Shown here: positions 7,910-14,699 of the stretch, one piece after another
Layout: every line of letters starts with the position of its first letter
Numbering within the stretch: position 1 is the stretch's first letter
Assembly: GCA_004347685.1 (NCBI GenBank)
Contig: SLTJ01000032.1
Span: 1-64,000, forward strand
Direction of reading: 5' to 3'
Source of the DNA: Clostridia bacterium
Lineage (GTDB): Bacteria; Bacillota; DSM-521; Neomoorellales; SLTJ01
Length of the DNA: 64,000 bases
Program-made: the position numbers and the translations under genes
Notes under the pieces: generated by a model
Told to the model about the DNA's origin: nothing
The model's input: the letters and a program-made list of their open reading frames with translations, nothing else
Database searches by the model: none

Positions 7910-9571
7910 TTAGCGCTGTTCCTGCCGGTAGGCCGGCTTGGGGAAGATGATCTTCACTGGCTGGCGGTAAACCGCGTGGCTGATCAGGAGTTCGCCCTTG
8001 CCCAGCCGGGTCATGCTCATCTTCAACTCGTCGTCCAGGAAACGGTAATCAGGTTGGGCCACTTCCGCCGCGCCGGTGCGGCCCAGGATCTTGGTGGCCG
8101 CGTTGCCGGTGACCCGGTTGTGCACCGCGCTCATGAACTGCTGGGCGGAGATCAAGATGACCCCCAGGGAGCGGCCCCGCTCGGCAATGTCGAGCACCTG
8201 CTCGGTGATGGGGGAGGTCCGGGCCCCGCCGGGAGCGTACTTGTTGAGCTCGTCCACGAAGAAGATTATCTTTTCCGGCACGGGCTCGCTACGGTCTTCC
8301 GGCTCCTCGGCCTTCAGTTCGTAAACGGTGCGCAATAGGTCGCCGAAGACCAGGGTCTGCTCGTCGTCGTAGAGCTTGGCGATGTCCACCACGTAGGTAT
8401 AGCCGCCCTTGATCTTGCGGACCTCGTCGGCCAGCACCTTCTGGTTTTTGGCCCGGGCGTCCATAAAGATGCCCGACTGCCGGGTTTTGACCAGGCGCCG
8501 CAGGTTGCGGCGGAACTTGCCCACGGAAGAGCGGTGGTGGTCGCCCCACCCCTTTGACTGGCCGTCCTTAAAAAGGGGCGGGCCGTTGAGGAGCTGGCTC
8601 CAGCTATGGACGTTCTTGAAGTCCCCCTCGTTATTGACGATCCCCTGCATGATGTCCCCGATAATGGCGTCCATTGTACCGGTGGGGTCGGAGACATTGG
8701 TGAACAGAAGGTCCAGCTTGTCAGCTGCGGCGTCCAGGTCGTAGGCGAACAAGTGATAGCCGTCCGGCTCGAGGAAGCTGTTGGGCCGGCCCGGATGCTC
8801 GCTGGAGGCCGGCAGCAAATAGACCACGTTCTTGAAGGGCCGGGGTTCAAGGCCCAGGTCCTCCCACTTTTCCATCTCCTCCACCGGCAGGGATGGGCCG
8901 GGTTTATCTATCTGCAACAGGTCGGCCTGCTTCACGTTCAGGATGATAACCGCTATCTTTTCCGGGTTGGCGGCCTTCTGAAGGATAGATTGAATAATGA
9001 ACATGGCGTAGGAAGTTTTGGTGGCCAGGCCGCTGATGCCGGAGATGTTGATGTGGGCCGACTCCGGCCCCAAGATGTACCGGCGGTCCAGGTAGGCCAC
9101 GGTGGAGGCGCCGTTGCTCATTTTGATCAGCCCGGCGGGGACCCGGTCGGCCGCCGGCATTTCGGTGATCCCCAGGGCTTCCTCGATCCCGGCCGCGTCG
9201 GCAAAGTGCACTAGGCGCTCGTTGGATACCGGCATGTAGATGTCCCGGTTGTTGCTGAGGACGTTGACCCGGCCCACGGTAGCCCCCTGGCGCAGGGTGT
9301 TGGGCTCCGCGGCTAGTTCCCCAAAGTTGTTGGAGATGAAGTTGGCTAGGTGACTGGCCGCGTCGGTCCGGTGCTCGAGGATGGTCACCAGGCCGTAGGT
9401 CTTGCTGGTCTCCCCGGCGGCCGGGCCTACCTGCTCCACCTGTACGATATCAAAGGGGTTGACGATCACCCCAGGTGCCAGCCAGAAGCTGAATTTATCC
9501 GAGGTGTTGGCCTCCCGCTCGGTGGCGGAAGTACGCCCCAGCGCGGAATTTCCAACTGTTTCGTCCGGCAT
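7910..9571 (-). CDS. HerA/FtsK-superfamily ATPase (DUF87-like)
   Basis: A 553-residue protein. Residues about 25-130 form a HerA-type N-terminal beta-barrel region (LAPGVIVNPFDIVQVEQV). The ATPase has an unusual P-loop GISGLATKTS (178-187), Walker B IIFFVDE (434-440) and a C-terminal ISAQQFMSAVHNRVTGNAAT segment typical of HerA. These proteins form hexameric DNA translocases that work with NurA nucleases in archaeal end resection and in some bacterial defence loci. Its ATG follows the NurA stop codon directly (TAG then ATG), implying coupled translation. A role in moving DNA for the paired nuclease and methylase is inference. Confidence 0.8.
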   Translation of the reverse strand: MPDETVGNSALGRTSATEREANTSDKFSFWLAPGVIVNPFDIVQVEQVGPAAGETSKTYGLVTILEHRTDAASHLANFISNNFGELAAEPNTLRQGATVGRVNVLSNNRDIYMPVSNERLVHFADAAGIEEALGITEMPAADRVPAGLIKMSNGASTVAYLDRRYILGPESAHINISGISGLATKTSYAMFIIQSILQKAANPEKIAVIILNVKQADLLQIDKPGPSLPVEEMEKWEDLGLEPRPFKNVVYLLPASSEHPGRPNSFLEPDGYHLFAYDLDAAADKLDLLFTNVSDPTGTMDAIIGDIMQGIVNNEGDFKNVHSWSQLLNGPPLFKDGQSKGWGDHHRSSVGKFRRNLRRLVKTRQSGIFMDARAKNQKVLADEVRKIKGGYTYVVDIAKLYDDEQTLVFGDLLRTVYELKAEEPEDRSEPVPEKIIFFVDELNKYAPGGARTSPITEQVLDIAERGRSLGVILISAQQFMSAVHNRVTGNAATKILGRTGAAEVAQPDYRFLDDELKMSMTRLGKGELLISHAVYRQPVKIIFPKPAYRQEQR

Positions 9572-10753
9572 CTATTCTCCCTCCCCTACGTTTTCTTGGC
9601 CTTCCGGGCCGGCCTGCGCGCGGGCTTGCGGCCAGCGGATGGCCCCCAGCAGTACGTCTTCGGAAAAGAAACGGTTCTTGATGGCCTGTTCGGCCATGAA
9701 GATCGGGTAGAGGTGGCAGTGCCAGCGCCGGTCCCGGCCATAGGGGGTGACGTTGCGCTCGGCCACCAGGGCCCGGGAGATCAGGTCGGCCAGCTCCGCC
9801 TCCACCGGCGTGCCGCCGGGCCGCGGCAGCTCCACCTTCACCACCCCCATCAGCGGGTAGTCCAGCTCCCGCTGCTCCCGCAGCCGCACGTACCAGAAGG
9901 CTACTTTGCCGTTGTAAGCACTGAAGGCGGCCGTCCGGTGGGCGTGAGGCAGGCCGGCCAGGATGGCGGTAACGTCCCGGCGGTCCTCACCCCGGCCCCG
10001 GGACCTGCGGCCTAAGTAAAACTGCGGGTCCTTACGGAACGACTTGGCCACCCCGACAAGATACCGGCTCTCCACAAACTCGTCCAGCTTTACCGCGCCG
10101 TCTAGGATCAGCCAGTTGTGCGCGTCGCGAGAGCCATCCGTGGCCCTGATCATTTCGATCTCCAGTTCGTGCATGCGGTGCCTGGCTTTGGCCCCGGCTT
10201 TGTTACGCAGGTCGCCTTCTTGATCTTCCCGGTTCAAGGCATGGGTTTTGCTGACATCGTGGAGCTCTACGAGCCCGTCTGACCGGTCAAAGTGTTCCAA
10301 CTGGTGCCAGACCGCGTCTGAAATTCCTTTCGCCCCTTTGGGGAGCAGAAGTAAGACCTTGTGCTTGCTGGCCAGCAACCGGAGGTTGCCATCGGGTCGG
10401 CGTTCGATCACGGCCGCGCCCACCTGGGCCAGCTCAATGGGGAAGGAACGGTTCCCTTCAATACCTGTGGCCAGGAAATAGGTGCGGATGCTGCCGTCAA
10501 TGAAGAACCGGTAGAAGGGCTGCTCGATGCGGGGCAGTGGAGGCGTGGGCCGGTAAAGGGAGGTCAGGCTGGGCGTTGGCGTCTCGGCAAAGGCCGTTAC
10601 TTCCCCCATCTCCCGGTTGATCAGGGTATCCTCCAGTTCCTCCGGATCGGGATGCAGGTAATCTTCCACGGCCTTGCCGGCCGCCGGGAGCACGTCTATA
10701 TTGTCGGCCAGCACTTCCAGTACCGGCGTTAATTCGGCCAGGGGATTAGGCAT
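9572..10753 (-). CDS. NurA-like nuclease
   Basis: A 393-residue protein with NurA-type landmarks: FFIDGS (D86-G87-S88) opening an RNase H-like fold, a second acidic strand LILDGA (D218), RYLVGVAKSF (about 230-239), and a C-terminal YPIFMAEQAIKNRFF region. NurA is a Mn2+-dependent 5'-3' exonuclease/endonuclease that acts with HerA. It is the first gene of a minus-strand operon with the HerA-like ATPase, nuclease-methylase and DUF3800. GGGGGT precedes ATG 10753. The 268 bp upstream hold no other gene; the operon promoter probably lies there, but no convincing -35/-10 pair is visible. Confidence 0.75.
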   Translation of the reverse strand: MPNPLAELTPVLEVLADNIDVLPAAGKAVEDYLHPDPEELEDTLINREMGEVTAFAETPTPSLTSLYRPTPPLPRIEQPFYRFFIDGSIRTYFLATGIEGNRSFPIELAQVGAAVIERRPDGNLRLLASKHKVLLLLPKGAKGISDAVWHQLEHFDRSDGLVELHDVSKTHALNREDQEGDLRNKAGAKARHRMHELEIEMIRATDGSRDAHNWLILDGAVKLDEFVESRYLVGVAKSFRKDPQFYLGRRSRGRGEDRRDVTAILAGLPHAHRTAAFSAYNGKVAFWYVRLREQRELDYPLMGVVKVELPRPGGTPVEAELADLISRALVAERNVTPYGRDRRWHCHLYPIFMAEQAIKNRFFSEDVLLGAIRWPQARAQAGPEGQENVGEGE

Positions 10754-11021
10754 GACTATTACCCCCTAGATTCCACAGACCATCACCATCACCATTTTTC
10801 TGCCTGACACAGGTAAATTCGCCATAAATAGTGGGAAGTCCTCCCAGGGCAAAGTCAAAAAGTTATTCCCCGCTCACCCGACATATACGGCAGAAAATAG
10901 CTAGGCGGTGGTTGAAGCAGTCGTTTCGACAGTTAGAGGAAGCATTTTGGCTGGTCGAGCCGGCAGGCTTTTTATGTACGCGGCGGCCTTCATCCGCTAT
11001 CCCTCAGGAGACTGATCGCGT

Positions 11022-11436
11022 ATGTTCGCGGATACCCGCGGCACGTCCACCCTGGAGACCGCGCTGATGCTCCCGGTGCTGCTCTTCCTGACGCTGGGGA
11101 TCTTCGCTTTTACCCACGTGACCTTCCTGAAGGTCGCGGCCACGGAAGCCGCCAGGGAAGCAAGCCGGGCGGCGGCGGTGACCTATGACGTCCCCGGCAA
11201 GGACTGGCGCGCGCAGGCCCAGGTGAAAGCCGGCGATGTCCTGCGCACCGTGGGGGTGAACCCAGCCACGGCGGACGTCAAAGTTTCCGTCAGCGGCGAC
11301 AGTCAAAGTCCCCGTGCCGGGGGCCGTGGTGTCGGTCATGCGGCTGGTCGGCGGGGGCGATCTGTTCGAGGGCCGCTATTTGAGGTCGGAGGCTGGCGCG
11401 AAGCTGGAGCCAGTCTGGTCTACCGATCCAAGATAA
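11022..11436 (+). pseudogene. TadE-like pseudopilin-type membrane protein, frameshifted
   Basis: RGTSTLETALMLPVLLFLTL is the TadE/TadG N-terminal signature: a charged leader, a Glu, then one membrane helix. The frame is good to about 11300 (ADVKVSVSGD). The protein then continues sensibly only in another frame (VKVPVPGAVVSVMRLVGGGD) to a stop at 11434-11436. A single indel near 11300 broke it. No other tad genes are present, so this is probably a cargo remnant of a conjugative element. Confidence 0.65.
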
Positions 11437-11537
11437 TCAGCATTATCTTGGAATAGCAAAGGACTTAGCCGCGCAGTTTCAAGGGTTGTGGGCCTGCTGG
11501 TTTAGGGTAAAACTTTATCGTTATCTTGGGTTCAGAA

Positions 11538-11564
11538 ACACTTCGGGAAAATTTCCCGAAGTGT
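11538..11564. repeat. 13-1-13 hairpin, copy 1
   Basis: Perfect inverted repeat: left arm ACACTTCGGGAAA (11538-11550), centre A, right arm its exact complement (11552-11564). It has the same length and AAA-N-TTT core as four other copies in the island, but a different outer arm. Confidence 0.85.
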
Positions 11565-11654
11565 CACGGCGTCTCCCTGGAGGAGCGGGAGGCGGCGAGG
11601 GAGCGTATCAAAGAAGGCGCGAGGTTAGGGGCAATAATTACCGATACTGGCGGA

Positions 11655-11681
11655 CGCCCCAAGGAAACTTTCCTGGGGGCG
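11655..11681. repeat. 13-1-13 hairpin, copy 2
   Basis: Left arm CGCCCCAAGGAAA (11655-11667), centre C, right arm TTTCCTGGGGGCG (11669-11681). There is one mismatch, at the seventh pair from the centre (A opposite G), the same position and bases as in copy 5. Confidence 0.8.
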
Positions 11682-11751
11682 GGCCGGACCCGCGACAAGG
11701 CGGCTAGCTGCGCCGGCGACCCCGGCCGAACCTGGAGGCGGCGGTGAAAAG

Positions 11752-11778
11752 CCCGTTGTGCAAAATTTGCACAACGGG
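11752..11778. repeat. 13-1-13 hairpin, copy 3
   Basis: Perfect inverted repeat: left arm CCCGTTGTGCAAA (11752-11764), centre A, complementary right arm 11766-11778. It shares CCCGTT with copy 5. It lies just after the degenerate ParB-like frame. Confidence 0.85.
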
Positions 11779-11879
11779 GATCAAGGCAAAACCCGCGGCG
11801 GGGAGCGGGAGGCGGCGAAGGAAAGGCCGTGGGAAGCGGGAATAACAAACCTACTACCGTAACCTGGAGGTGACACGCG

Positions 11880-12194
11880 ATGAGCCGGGGACTGGGTGAG
11901 CAGCAGCGGCAGGTCCTAATAGCCCTGGCCCGCCACCCGGAGCGGGGCCGCGAACTGCCCCTGCGGGCGCTAAAGGCGGAGATGTGGGGCACGCGGCCGC
12001 GCTACCGCCTGATAGGGCGGCAGGTGGTGCGGGACGGCGCGAAACTTGCCGCGGGCCACGCCAGCAACCTGAACCGGGTATTAGCCAGCCTGGAGAGGCG
12101 CGGCTTAGTCCGGCAGTGGGTGGAATGCGACGGCGGCAGGCGCTACCGCCATATCGGCCTGACCAACCGTGGGTTAAGTGAGTATACACGATAG
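11880..12194 (+). CDS. small winged-helix DNA-binding protein
   Basis: A 104-residue protein, start supported by CCTGGAGGTGACACGCG before ATG. Residues about 5-100 read as a winged-helix domain: EQQRQVLIALARHPE, then a recognition helix ASNLNRVLASLERRGLVRQW and a wing VECDGGRRYRHIGLT. It is probably a transcriptional regulator or element-encoded replication accessory. Hairpin copy 4 follows 16 nt after its stop. The family is not recognised more precisely. Confidence 0.55.
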   Translation: MSRGLGEQQRQVLIALARHPERGRELPLRALKAEMWGTRPRYRLIGRQVVRDGAKLAAGHASNLNRVLASLERRGLVRQWVECDGGRRYRHIGLTNRGLSEYTR

Positions 12195-12210
12195 GTACTC
12201 ACTTAACAAT

Positions 12211-12237
12211 TCGGTCCAGGAAAATTTCCTGGACCGA
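12211..12237. repeat. 13-1-13 hairpin, copy 4
   Basis: Perfect inverted repeat: left arm TCGGTCCAGGAAA (12211-12223), centre A, complementary right arm 12225-12237. It is followed immediately by the 16-nt palindrome GTTGAACGCGTTCAAC (12241-12256), upstream of the recombinase. There is no T-run, so it is not a standard terminator on the + strand. Confidence 0.85.
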
Positions 12238-12278
12238 TTCGTTGAACGCGTTCAACTTGCTTAAGGAGGCGAATACCC

Positions 12279-13168
12279 ATGGCAAAACTCTACACCTTAA
12301 GCCCACTCCAGGCAGGCAAAATATCCGACCTGGCCCAGGACTTTCTGGCCGACCTGGGCCGCAGGGGCTACAGCAGCCACACAGTACGCGCATACCGGAG
12401 CGCCTTGGCCGGGCTGGCCGAAGCCCTGGAGGACAAGGACGCCGCCGAGATAACCGCCCAGGACCTGGCCGCGGCCCTGGACAAGGAGAACTGGGACACC
12501 GAAACAAGGGCCGCCCGCCAGGCTGCTGTAAGGAGCTTTTTTAAGTGGCTTTCGGACCAGGGCTGCCTGGCCCGCAACCCGGCTGCTGGGCTGGGCAGCG
12601 TCAAGCGGTGTGAGGGATTGCCCCGCCCCATCCCCCAGGGCGACCTGGACAAGGTGCTGCGGGCCGCAGACGACCTGCCCCTGGCCCTTAGGACTTTAGT
12701 CCGGCTGCTGGCCGATACCGGCCTGCGCGCCGGAGAAGCCCTGGCCCTGGACGCGGCTGACGTAACTTGGGACAAGGGCCAAGAGGCAGTAACCATAAGG
12801 CGCGGCAAAGGGGGCCGGGGTCGGGTGGTGCCCGTGACAGTGGACATGAAGTGCTACCCCCTATTGCGCCGCCTGTGCCGGGAGCAACAACAGGGGCCGC
12901 TGTTTGTAACGCAAGGGGCACGCGGGCGGATTATGACTGGGCATATTACTGGTGGCAGAAAACGTTACAAGCAGCCGGTATGGCTGACAAGGGATATACA
13001 ATTCACCAGCTCCGGCATTCTGCCATCACCCGCTGGGTGGCCGGTGGCATGAACCTAGTGGTCGTCCGGAGGGCGGCCGGGCACAGGAACATGCAGACCA
13101 CGGCCAGGTACGCTGAAGTAACCGGCGGGGACCTGCGAAGGGAGATGGAGAGGGTGACGCGGCCCTGA
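12279..13168 (+). pseudogene. tyrosine recombinase (XerC/D-like), frameshifted
   Basis: SD TTAAGGAGG precedes ATG 12279. The core-binding domain (LADLGRRGYSSHTVRAYRSA) and the first half of the catalytic domain are intact: Arg in TGLRAGEALAL and Lys in RRGKGGRGR. After LFVTQGARG (about 12912-12930) the frame goes wrong. The proper continuation (RADYDWAYYWWQKTL) with catalytic HQLRHSAI, GHRNMQ and ARYAEVT is in a second frame ending at 13168. The single slip separates the active-site residues, so the enzyme is probably dead. Confidence 0.75.
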
Positions 13169-13632
13169 ATCTGCTTATTATTTTGCCCTGTAACCGGCCT
13201 TGGCCAGGATACAGGTAAAAAACATTAGGGCGACAAGAAACTCCCCTTGCACCAAACGACAGAGGGCTGTTTTTTTTGCTAAAGCAAACGGGGTCCCGTT
13301 AAGGAAATTTTCCTGAACGGGCAGGGCTGGACAAGCTGTCCGGCCTTTTTCTTTGCTCCGGCAAAGCCCTGGCGCCGGGCCGAGCAGGCCGGCCCCGCGC
13401 GAGTCAGAGTCTTTTCCCGGCCCTTTTCGGTCGCGGCATTATACCGCTCTGGCGGCCTTAAAGGGTCAAGGGGTTCGGGCCGTGAACATATCCTCCCTCC
13501 GCTTCGCTCCGGTCCGGTATCCTTCCCGATCCCGGCTTCGCCGCCCCTTGACCCCCGGCCGCCGTGGCGGTGGCGCCGTAGGTGCCCGAAAGGGCGAAAA
13601 AATGGGTCGGCAGGCCAAGGGGGCAAAGCGCG
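13169..13632 (+). other. long leader of radC, no gene seen
   Basis: About 460 bp without a convincing ORF. It contains hairpin copy 5 (13295-13321) and a run of eight or more T near 13270. A segment at 13370-13460 resembles 1535-1630 upstream of the broken radC copy, which suggests a conserved leader or regulatory region carried with radC. Confidence 0.5.
13295..13321. repeat. 13-1-13 hairpin, copy 5
   Basis: Left arm CCCGTTAAGGAAA (13295-13307), centre T, right arm TTTCCTGAACGGG (13309-13321). There is one A/G mismatch at the seventh pair from the centre, as in copy 2. Confidence 0.8.
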
Positions 13633-14130
13633 ATGGCGCGGCAGTTGGCGCTGTTTGAGAAGGCGGGCAGCTATGCCCAGACAAAGGAGAAGGTTTACCG
13701 CGTGCAGGTGGTGAGGCTCCAGATGGTGCGGGAAGCCAGCCTGGCGACCTACGTCAGGACCATCGGCACACCGGCAGACGTGGCGGATTTAGTGAGGCCG
13801 CTGCTGGAGGGGGCGGACAGGGAGCACTTCTTGGTTCTATGCCTGGACACCAAGAACCGGGTAAGCGCCATACACACGGTGAGTGTGGGGACGCTCAACA
13901 GCAGCCCGGTCCACCCCAGGGAAGTCTTCAAGGCGGCCATCCTGGCTAACGCGGCCAGCGTCATCCTGGCCCACAACCACCCCAGCGGGGATCCGGAACC
14001 AAGCCGGGACGACCGGGAAGTCACGGCCCGCCTGGTGGAGTGCGGCAAGATCCTGGGCATCGGGTTGCTGGACCACGTGGTTTTAGGTGAAGGAAGGTTC
14101 TACAGCCTTAAAGAGGCGGGGCTTCTCTAG
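13633..14130 (+). CDS. radC: RadC-family JAB/MPN domain protein
   Basis: 165 residues from ATG 13633 (AAGGGGG upstream). The JAMM metalloprotease-like motif HNHPSGDPEPSRDD is complete, as is the preceding TVSVGTLNSSPVHPREVFKA block, so the catalytic zinc site is intact. It lacks the N-terminal HhH region of housekeeping RadC, which is typical for plasmid, phage and ICE-borne versions. The cellular role of RadC is unsettled. A second, broken copy lies at 1535-1803. Confidence 0.8.
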   Translation: MARQLALFEKAGSYAQTKEKVYRVQVVRLQMVREASLATYVRTIGTPADVADLVRPLLEGADREHFLVLCLDTKNRVSAIHTVSVGTLNSSPVHPREVFKAAILANAASVILAHNHPSGDPEPSRDDREVTARLVECGKILGIGLLDHVVLGEGRFYSLKEAGLL

Positions 14131-14137
14131 CCCCGCC
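14115..14137 (+). terminator. hairpin across the radC stop codon
   Basis: GGCGGGGC (14115-14122), a 7-nt loop and GCCCCGCC (14130-14137); the TAG stop lies at the loop/stem edge. No T-run follows, so it is a weak terminator or an mRNA 3' stabiliser. Confidence 0.35.
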
Positions 14138-14156
14138 CGGAAAGGAGGCCTTCAAG

Positions 14157-14375
14157 ATGAGCAAGGCAAGGGAGTTCGCCGAGCTGGCGGGAACCGAAGT
14201 ACAGCCCTGGATGGAATGGGAAGGTTGGACAGTCTGGGTAGGCTGCGATACCTGCGCCGGGGACGGCCCGGAAGCTCCCTGCTGGGGCTACACCGGCTGC
14301 CACGGCTACCTCCAGGGGTGTGGGTGCCGGGAATGCACGGACCAGGAGGCGAAGGAAGCGAAAGAGGCCGGGTAG
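14157..14375 (+). CDS. small Cys-rich protein
   Basis: 72 residues with AAAGGAGG before ATG. It has Cys/His clusters (CDTCAGD, CWGYTGCHGYLQGCGCRECTD) that look metal-binding, between acidic flanks. It lies between radC and the excisionase-like gene and ends in a terminator hairpin. No family is recognised; a small zinc-ribbon accessory protein of the mobile element is the best guess. Confidence 0.55.
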   Translation: MSKAREFAELAGTEVQPWMEWEGWTVWVGCDTCAGDGPEAPCWGYTGCHGYLQGCGCRECTDQEAKEAKEAG

Positions 14376-14388
14376 ACCCCGGCCTTTT
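14366..14388 (+). terminator. Rho-independent terminator
   Basis: GGCCGGG (14366-14372), loop TAGAC, CCCGGCC (14378-14384), then TTTT. The stop codon of the Cys-rich gene sits in the loop. Confidence 0.65.
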
Positions 14389-14439
14389 CCTTAGTGTGAA
14401 TCAGTTCACAGACAAAGAATCAAGAAGGGGGTGAATTTG

Positions 14440-14631
14440 ATGGTAAACTGGGACGACCTGCCGCTGCTTCTCCGGGTTGAAGACGTAGCCAAACTGCTGC
14501 AAATAGGCCGCAATTCGGCCTATGACCTTTGTCACCGGCGGGGATTTCCGGTTGTGCGCGTAGGGCGCATATTCCGGGTGCCCAAGGATGGCCTGAAAAA
14601 ATGGCTGGAGCAGCAGACAGTCGTTGAATGA
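14440..14631 (+). CDS. excisionase-family helix-turn-helix protein
   Basis: 63 residues, LLRVEDVAKLLQIGRNSAYD then GRIFRVPKDGLKKWLEQQ: a MerR-like winged helix of the excisionase (Xis/AlpA) type. ATG 14440 has AAGGGGGTGA at good spacing; an upstream GTG (14431) is too close to it. It sits directly upstream of the integrase and probably sets the direction of recombination. A palindrome TGTGAA-TCAG-TTCACA (14395-14410) lies in its leader. Confidence 0.75.
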   Translation: MVNWDDLPLLLRVEDVAKLLQIGRNSAYDLCHRRGFPVVRVGRIFRVPKDGLKKWLEQQTVVE

Positions 14632-14651
14632 TGTGGTATTATATGTCACAA

Positions 14652-14670
14652 GGGGGGCCACAGGCCCCCC
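14652..14670 (+). repeat. GC hairpin between xis-like gene and integrase
   Basis: GGGGGGCC (14652-14659), loop ACA, GGCCCCCC (14663-14670), no T-run. It may attenuate or space translation between the two genes. Confidence 0.5.
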
Positions 14671-14699
14671 AAAGGGACAAAAGGAAAGGAGTGTGCGAA

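Larger units (their letters stand above)
11437..11879 (+). other. degenerate region with three 27-nt hairpins and ParB-like shreds
   Basis: No intact gene is seen. Around 11580-11745 a frame reads EREAARERIKEGARLGAIIT and GRTRDKAASCAGDPGRTW, like the helix-turn-helix part of ParB-like or phage/ICE DNA-binding proteins. A related DNA string (GAGCGGGAGGCGGCGA) recurs near 11803, so this looks like a decayed and partly duplicated gene. Three members of the 13-1-13 hairpin family lie here. Confidence 0.45.

Noticed and set aside
12900-12940. Programmed frameshift in the XerC/D-like gene
   Set aside because: There is no slippery A-rich heptamer or downstream hairpin typical of such sites; ordinary mutation is more likely.
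13353-13658. 101-codon frame upstream of radC
   Set aside because: Arg/Pro/Ser-rich with no ribosome site; the region is better explained as a leader shared with the broken radC copy.
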